From NCBI GenBank assembly GCA_946482165.1, contig CAMLQS010000012.1, positions 1 to 35,470 of the forward strand: 35,470 nt of DNA. Direction: 5' to 3'. A model generated the notes under the pieces. The model searched no databases. It was given only the letters and a program-made list of their open reading frames with translations, and had not been told where the DNA came from. The position numbers were made by a program, and so were the translations under genes. Source of the stretch: an uncultured Verrucomicrobiota bacterium (GTDB lineage: Bacteria; Verrucomicrobiota; Verrucomicrobiae; Opitutales; Opitutaceae). This document shows, one piece after another, positions 30,351 to 35,470 of this stretch. Numbering within the stretch: the stretch's first letter is position 1; each line of letters begins with the position of its first letter.

Positions 30351-33300
30351 ATGCCCCAGTTCATCGGACTCCTTCGGTTCCTCTTCCGCCACTTCGGCAC
30401 GGCCCTCCGCCGACCGCGTGGCTTCCTCCCGCTTTGCCTTCTGCTCGGCTGCGTCGCTCCTCTCCCCGCCCAGCTCCCGCTCACCGGCGACCACGGTATT
30501 CACGATCCGTCTACGCTCATCAAGGACGGCAACCGCTATTACACCTTCGGCACCGGCGACGGAATTCGCATCCTGTCGTCCACCGATATGCGCAACTGGT
30601 CCGCCAGCCGCGTCTTCGCCACGCCGCCGGCCTGGACCACCCTCGCCGTCCCCAGCTTCGAAGGCTTTTTCTGGGCGCCCGACGTCGCCTATTTCAACGG
30701 CCGATACCACGTCTACTATTCCATCTCCAACTGGGAAACGATCGATTCCGCCATTGGCCTCGTCACTACGCCATCCCTGCAAAGCCCGGTCTGGACCGAC
30801 CACGGCAAAGTCGTCCAATCCGACGCCTCCTGGGAAGCCACGCCCGACACCGACTACACCCAGTATAATTGTATCGACGCGAGCGTCCTCGTCGACACCG
30901 ACGGACGCGTCTGGCTCGTCTTTGGCTCCTACTCGAACGGCATCGTCATCGTCGAAATCGACCCGGCCACCGGAAAACGTCTCAACAACGTCACCACGCG
31001 CATCGCGAACAACGGCCCCGCCTTCTTCACCAATACCACCGAGGCCGCCCACCTCTACAAACGCGACGGCTTCTACTACCTCTTCGTCAACTTCGGCGGG
31101 TGCTGCTCCGGCACGAACAGCACCTACAACATCCGCGTCGGCCGCAGCGCGAACGTCACCGGGCCCTACCTCGACAAGAACGGCGTCAACCTGACCAACG
31201 CCGGCGGCACGATGCTCTTCGACAGCACCGCCCGCCACCTCGGCCCCGGCCACGCCGGCGTGTTCCAGGAAAACGGCCGTTTCTGGTTCAGCCACCACTA
31301 CTACGACGGCATCCAAAACGGCGCCCCGCTGCTCGGCATCCGCGAGCTCATCTGGGGCCCCGACGGCTGGCCCGTGCTGCGCGGCGATTGGAGCACCCGC
31401 TACACCTTCGACATCGACGGCCGCGACCAGACCGGCCCATACCCCGCCACCCTCGCCGGAGGCGCCGCCGTAGTGACGGATCCCCTACGCGGGAAAGTCC
31501 TCTCGCTCGGCGGCTCCGCCCAACACGCCACCTTCCCGCTCTCCGTCGCCAACGCCCGCACCTTTTCCGCCTGGGTAAAATGGAACGGCGGCGCCGCCTG
31601 GCAGCGCATCTTCGACTTCGGCGCGAGCACCACCGCCTACTTTTATCTTACGCCAAGCTCCGCCTCGGGCACGCTCCGCTTCGCCATCGCCAACGGCGGC
31701 GCCGAACAGGTGCTCGAAGCCCCCGCCGCGCTCCCGGCCGACCAATGGTGCCACGTCGCCGTCACGCTCGATGGCGCCAAGGGCGTGCTTTACCTCGACG
31801 GCGTCCCCGTCGCCACCGGCGCCATCACCCACCGCCCGTGGGAACTGCTCGCGCGCAACCTCTACCTCGGCAGGAGCCAATTCGCGACCGACCCCTACTT
31901 CGCCGGGAGCATCGACGATTTTCGCGTCCACGGCCGCGCACTAGGCGGGGGCGAGATCGCGCAACTTGCCGGGGTGCGCGTCGGCGGCACGCGCACCGTC
32001 GCCTACTGGAACTTCGAGGAAGGCGCCGCCAACACCTACGTGCCCTACGCCCCCGCCGCCGCCGGCGCCTACGATGGCGGCATCCGCGACGGCTCCGGCA
32101 ACACCAACGCCCTCTCGGCCTGGTCGTCCTCCCTGGTTTGGTATCGCGCCGCGACTCCCGCCTCCGCCACGCCCGCGACCGGTCTCGCCAACACCCGAAG
32201 CATCCAAAACGCCAACGAAGTTCCTTCGCTTTCGGCCATCGGCACCTCGCTTACGACCTGGCTGCCCGCGCGCTGGACCATCGAGGCCGCGATCCGTCCC
32301 GACGGCGTGTCCGGCTATCAGACCTTTGTCGGGCGCGACAGCTTCGGCGCCCACGCCGCCAATCCCGCGCTCGCCGCGCTCTACTTCTCCGTCCGCCCGG
32401 GCGGCGTCCTCGCCATCGCCTTCACCGACGTCGCCGGAAATCACTGGAATCTTGAATCCGCCGTCGGCGCCATCGCCCCCGCGCAATGGCAGGCCGTCGC
32501 CGCCACCTGCGACGGACGCACGCTCCGCCTCCACCGGCGCAACCTCACCGCCGGCGCGACCGCCTACACGCTCCTCGGCACGCTCGATATTTCCGCCAGC
32601 GCCAACTCCGCTCTCACGCTTGGCGCCGGCGACGGCGCCACTTGGGACCGCGGCGTCTTCACCGTCGGCCGCGGCCTCTTCAACGGGGTCCACGCCGACC
32701 GCTTCCTCGGCCACATCGACGATGTCCGCCTCTCCGACACCGCGCTCACTCCCGCCGAATTCCTCTACCGTCCCGCGGCCACCGTAGCGCATTGGAACTT
32801 CGAGGAAGGCGCCGCCAACACCTACGTTTCCTACACCCAGCCCGCCGTCGGCGCCTACGACGGAAGCGTCCTCGACGTCTCCGGCAACGCCAACCCGCTC
32901 TCCGCCTGGGGCGCCAACCTCCACTGGTATCGCAACGTCGCCCCCTCCCCTCTCACCCCGCGCACCGGCGCCGCAAACATACTGAGTATCCAAAACGCCA
33001 ACACGGTCCCAAGCCTCTCCGCCATCGGGACCTCGCTCACCGCCTGGAGCCCGAGCGAATGGACCATCGAGGCCGCCATCCGCCCGAACGGCGTCTCCGG
33101 TTATCAGACTTTCATCGGCCGCGACAGCCTCGGCGCCCACGACGGCAACCTCGCCCTCGCCGCGCTCTATTTCTCCGCGCGCCCCAACGGAGTGCTCGCC
33201 GTCTCCTTCACCGACGGCGACGGCCACAATTGGAATCTCGATTCCTCCGCCAACACCATCGCGGCGGGCCAATGGCACGCAGTCGCCGCGACCTCCGACG

Positions 33301-34214
33301 GCGACACCCTGCGGCTCTACTCGCGCAACATCACCGCCGGCTCCACCGCCTACGCGCTCGTAGGCACGCTCGACATTTCCGCCGGCGCCAACCCCGCCCT
33401 CTCCACCGGCGCAGGCGACGGCTCCACTTGGGACGCCGGCGTGATCACCGTCGGTCGCGGCCTCTTCAACGGCGCCCACACCGACCGCTTCCTCGGCTAC
33501 CTCGACGACATCCGCCTCAGCTCCGCCGCCCTCCCCCCGGAAGCTTTTCTCTACTCGATCCCGCCGCTCGCTTCGCCCACGGGCTTGAGCGCCACCGCCG
33601 GCAACGCCCAAGCGAGCCTGACATGGAACGCAGTCGCCGGCGCCACCGCCTACCGCGTGAAACGCGCCGCCATTTCCGGCGGCCCCTACGCCACCATCGC
33701 GACCGCACTCACCTCGACCAGCTACACTGATTCCGGTCTGACCAACGGGGCCACCTACTACTACGTCGTGAGCGCGACCAGCAGCCTCACCGAAAGCCCG
33801 GACTCCGCCGAAGTCTCGGCCACGCCGCTCTCGCCCGCGCAAAGCTGGCGTCAGCTCCATTTCGGCACCACCGCCGCGACCGACGACGCCGCCGACAACG
33901 CCGACCCCGACGGCGACGGCATCGTGAACCTGCTCGAACGCGCCTTCGGCGGCGCCCCCCTTGCCCGCGAATCGAACCTCGTCCCCGTCATCGACACCTC
34001 CGCCCCCGCGCTCAGCCTCGTCTACCGCCGCTCCGCCGCGGCCGCCGATCTCTCCTTCACGATCCAAGAGACAACCGATCTGACCGCCTGGATCCCCGCC
34101 AGCGGAACCAGCCAAGTGATTGAAGACGCCGGCACGCTTCAACACATCCGCTTCACCCGCCCCCTCGGCGCTACGCCCCGCGTCTTCCTCCGGTTGCTCG
34201 TCAGCACCCTCTGA
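30351..34214 (+). CDS. Secreted GH43 arabinanase-like enzyme with LamG-like modules and Fn3 domain
   Basis: A 1287-residue multidomain protein. Signal peptide at about 20-41 (GFLPLCLLLGCVAPLPAQ; LLGC could also be a weak lipobox). GH43 catalytic domain at about 42-345: GIHDPS with base Asp52, NCIDAS with Asp176 and GIREL with acid Glu332, as in endo-1,5-alpha-L-arabinanases. LamG-like domain at about 360-545, then two tandem 262-residue LamG-type repeats (about 552-1066), an Fn3 domain (about 1072-1160) and a tail with DNADPDGDGIVNLLE and an autotransporter-like beta-rich end common in Verrucomicrobia. It probably degrades arabinan side chains of pectin at the cell surface. ATG at 30351 is chosen; an in-frame GTG at 30321 is possible. 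No ribosome site. Confidence 0.93.
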   Translation: MPQFIGLLRFLFRHFGTALRRPRGFLPLCLLLGCVAPLPAQLPLTGDHGIHDPSTLIKDGNRYYTFGTGDGIRILSSTDMRNWSASRVFATPPAWTTLAVPSFEGFFWAPDVAYFNGRYHVYYSISNWETIDSAIGLVTTPSLQSPVWTDHGKVVQSDASWEATPDTDYTQYNCIDASVLVDTDGRVWLVFGSYSNGIVIVEIDPATGKRLNNVTTRIANNGPAFFTNTTEAAHLYKRDGFYYLFVNFGGCCSGTNSTYNIRVGRSANVTGPYLDKNGVNLTNAGGTMLFDSTARHLGPGHAGVFQENGRFWFSHHYYDGIQNGAPLLGIRELIWGPDGWPVLRGDWSTRYTFDIDGRDQTGPYPATLAGGAAVVTDPLRGKVLSLGGSAQHATFPLSVANARTFSAWVKWNGGAAWQRIFDFGASTTAYFYLTPSSASGTLRFAIANGGAEQVLEAPAALPADQWCHVAVTLDGAKGVLYLDGVPVATGAITHRPWELLARNLYLGRSQFATDPYFAGSIDDFRVHGRALGGGEIAQLAGVRVGGTRTVAYWNFEEGAANTYVPYAPAAAGAYDGGIRDGSGNTNALSAWSSSLVWYRAATPASATPATGLANTRSIQNANEVPSLSAIGTSLTTWLPARWTIEAAIRPDGVSGYQTFVGRDSFGAHAANPALAALYFSVRPGGVLAIAFTDVAGNHWNLESAVGAIAPAQWQAVAATCDGRTLRLHRRNLTAGATAYTLLGTLDISASANSALTLGAGDGATWDRGVFTVGRGLFNGVHADRFLGHIDDVRLSDTALTPAEFLYRPAATVAHWNFEEGAANTYVSYTQPAVGAYDGSVLDVSGNANPLSAWGANLHWYRNVAPSPLTPRTGAANILSIQNANTVPSLSAIGTSLTAWSPSEWTIEAAIRPNGVSGYQTFIGRDSLGAHDGNLALAALYFSARPNGVLAVSFTDGDGHNWNLDSSANTIAAGQWHAVAATSDGDTLRLYSRNITAGSTAYALVGTLDISAGANPALSTGAGDGSTWDAGVITVGRGLFNGAHTDRFLGYLDDIRLSSAALPPEAFLYSIPPLASPTGLSATAGNAQASLTWNAVAGATAYRVKRAAISGGPYATIATALTSTSYTDSGLTNGATYYYVVSATSSLTESPDSAEVSATPLSPAQSWRQLHFGTTAATDDAADNADPDGDGIVNLLERAFGGAPLARESNLVPVIDTSAPALSLVYRRSAAAADLSFTIQETTDLTAWIPASGTSQVIEDAGTLQHIRFTRPLGATPRVFLRLLVSTL
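32007..33556 (+). repeat. Tandem 786-base in-frame repeat encoding two LamG-type modules
   Basis: The DNA TGGAACTTCGAGGAAGGC recurs at 32007 and 32793, a period of 786 bases or 262 codons. Both protein copies begin YWNFEEGAANTYV or HWNFEEGAANTYV, include TIEAAIRP-GVSGYQTF and VGRGLFNG, and end FLYRP or FLYSI. This is an internal duplication of a carbohydrate-binding-like module. Confidence 0.9.
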
Positions 34215-34232
34215 CCGACCGACCCGTCTCCG

Positions 34233-34410
34233 AGGCGCTGTCTTCGAAATAAACCAGCGCTCCGTGAGGGGGAAATTATGCTCGGCCAAGGCGGCCGAGG
34301 TGGAGGCGGACCAGAGGTCCGTGCCACCTCGGGCAACGCAGGCCCAGCGTGATTTCCCTCTCACCCGCAGGGCGTCAGCAGAGCGTAGGTTTATTTCGAA
34401 GACAGCGCCT
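34233..34410. repeat. 178-bp palindromic MITE-like element with 23-bp perfect terminal inverted repeats
   Basis: The ends at 34233-34255 and 34388-34410 are perfect inverted copies (AGGCGCTGTCTTCGAAATAA, then ACC). Nested inside are further complementary pairs: 34264-34276 with 34352-34364 (12 of 13), 34295-34303 with 34324-34332 (9 of 9), and GGACC/GGTCC at 34308-34320 as the apex. The whole element can fold into one long hairpin. There is no ORF that looks real and no clear target duplication. It lies 18 bases past the GH43 stop. The rest of 34215-34619 shows nothing else I can support. Confidence 0.85.
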
Positions 34411-34619
34411 AAACTAACGGGGCCTCCCATTGTCAGCGGCTTCCGCTTCAGCCCTGCATACGTTTGCCGAGGTCGGCCTGTTGCCGGCCGCGAGCGAGTC
34501 GATTCTCGTCGCTTCCGTGCTACCGCAATCGGTCGCATCCTGCCCCCCGAAAAGCCCGCGCTTCCGCAAACAGTGGGTTTTCCTCAGGTTTCAGGTCTCA
34601 GCATTCATCCTTTCCCTCC

Positions 34620-35470
34620 ATGAGCCTCCCCCTCCGCGACAAATCCTCCGTTGTTTTCGACCAAGTCTCCCTCGGCGAAGTCATGCTCCGCCTCGACCCC
34701 GGCGAGGGTCGCATTCGCACCGCCCGCGAATTCAAGGCGTGGGAAGGCGGCGGCGAATACAACACCTCCCGCGGCCTCCGGAAGTGCTTCGGCTACAAGA
34801 CCGCCGTCGCCACCGCGTTCGTCGACAACGAGATCGGCCACCTCGTCGAGGACTTCATCATGCAGGGCGGCGTCTGCACCGACTTCATCAAGTGGCGCGA
34901 GGACGACGGCATCGGCCGCACCGTCCGCAACGGACTCAACTTCACCGAGCGCGGCTTCGGCATCCGCGGCGCCGTCGGCAATCCCGACCGCGGCAACACC
35001 GCCGCCTCGCAGATCAAGCCCGGCGACTTCGACTGGGACCACATCTTCGGCAAGCTCGGCTCCCGCTGGTTCCACACCGGCGGCATCTTCGCCGCCCTCT
35101 CCGCCTCCACCGCCGAGGCCACCATCGAGGCCGTGAAGGCCGCCAAGAAACACGGCGTCATCGTGTCCTACGATCTCAACTACCGCCCCTCGCTCTGGAA
35201 GACCATCGGCGGGCTCAAGAAAGCCCAGGAGGTCAACCGCGAGATCGCCAAGTATGTCGACGTCATGATCGGCAACGAGGAGGACTTCACCGCCTCGCTC
35301 GGCTTCGCCGTCAAGGGCGCCGAGGACCTCAAGCACATCGAGACCGACGCCTTCAAGGCCATGATCGAGACCGCCGTGAAGGAGTTCACCAACTTCAAGG
35401 TCGCCGCCACCACGCTGCGCCACGTCCACACCGCCACGGTCAACGACTGGTCCGCCATCCTCTGGCACGA
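34620..35470 (+). CDS. PfkB-family sugar kinase, 2-keto-3-deoxygluconate kinase-like, 3' end outside window
   Basis: The frame opens at ATG 34620 and runs past the window end, 283 codons so far. MSLPLRDKSSVVFDQVSLGE starts the ribokinase fold, FKAWEGGGEYNTSRGLRKCFG is the substrate Gly-Gly motif (PfkB signature 1 region) and WFHTGGIFAAL and VSYDLNYRPSLW are core strands. IGNEEDFTASLGF precedes the missing GAGD catalytic-base motif. DLNYRPSLW and the length so far fit KdgK-like kinases, which phosphorylate 2-keto-3-deoxygluconate in pectin and uronate degradation. That would match the arabinanase-like gene upstream. The substrate is an inference; no ribosome site is visible before the ATG. Confidence 0.9.
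   Translation, partial: MSLPLRDKSSVVFDQVSLGEVMLRLDPGEGRIRTAREFKAWEGGGEYNTSRGLRKCFGYKTAVATAFVDNEIGHLVEDFIMQGGVCTDFIKWREDDGIGRTVRNGLNFTERGFGIRGAVGNPDRGNTAASQIKPGDFDWDHIFGKLGSRWFHTGGIFAALSASTAEATIEAVKAAKKHGVIVSYDLNYRPSLWKTIGGLKKAQEVNREIAKYVDVMIGNEEDFTASLGFAVKGAEDLKHIETDAFKAMIETAVKEFTNFKVAATTLRHVHTATVNDWSAILWH

Noticed and set aside
34233..34410. Palindromic element considered as a CRISPR unit or an attachment site
   Set aside because: There is one copy in the window, no spacers, no cas genes and no integrase; a MITE-like or hairpin element fits better.
31941..34538. Very long open frame (865 codons) on the minus strand opposite the GH43 gene
   Set aside because: It mirrors the GH43 repeats, its translation is a Gly/Ala/Val/Glu-rich low-complexity string, and GC-rich codon bias on the plus strand explains the lack of stops.

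Overview
This window is a high-GC bacterial chromosome segment. A type IV pilin of the short Verrucomicrobia kind, a large GH43/LamG secreted enzyme with a typical C-terminal tail, the nadD-rsfS pair and weak Shine-Dalgarno use together suggest Verrucomicrobiota, probably an Opitutaceae-like organism. That placement is inference; no rRNA or marker gene fixes it.

Positions 1 to about 19,900 are a large surface-polysaccharide locus. The 3' end of an initiating polyprenyl-phosphate sugar transferase (1-720, +) meets a tightly packed leftward operon (733-9218, -) with five glycosyltransferases, a methyltransferase, a Wzx-type flippase and an unrecognised transferase-like protein; most junctions overlap by 4 bases. 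A 98-base divergent intergenic region (9219-9316) separates it from a rightward operon (9317-16834). That operon starts with an unusual cassette: GDPD-like protein, HAD phosphatase, a degenerate nucleotidyltransferase, a cupin and a second, intact nucleotidyltransferase. It continues with a GT2 enzyme, a GT39-type membrane transferase and a Wzy/ligase-type protein. A second leftward block carries another GT-C membrane protein and a GT2 enzyme directly downstream of a pilin gene (19533-19880), which raises the possibility of pilin glycosylation.

Positions 20,100-28,450 are mostly core or regulatory genes: nadD-rsfS, tRNA-Leu(UAA), an orphan secreted protein, a single-domain response regulator, a small membrane protein, a peptidoglycan amidase, an ECF sigma factor with a translationally coupled anti-sigma-like protein, a UDP-glucuronate decarboxylase-type SDR and tgt. 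The Tgt protein lacks the cysteines of the family's zinc site.

Positions 28,500-35,470 hold a membrane-anchored coiled-coil protein, a small outer-membrane beta-barrel, a 1287-residue GH43 arabinanase-like enzyme with three LamG-like modules, a 178-bp palindromic MITE-like element and the 5' part of a 2-keto-3-deoxygluconate kinase-type gene. This end looks oriented to plant or algal polysaccharide use.

The strongest leads are the precursor cassette with its paired intact and degenerate nucleotidyltransferases, the zinc-site-less Tgt, the palindromic element, the pilin-adjacent transferases and the anti-sigma protein with a pseudopilin-like periplasmic part. All functional statements come from reading the sequence and recalling family motifs; no database search was possible.
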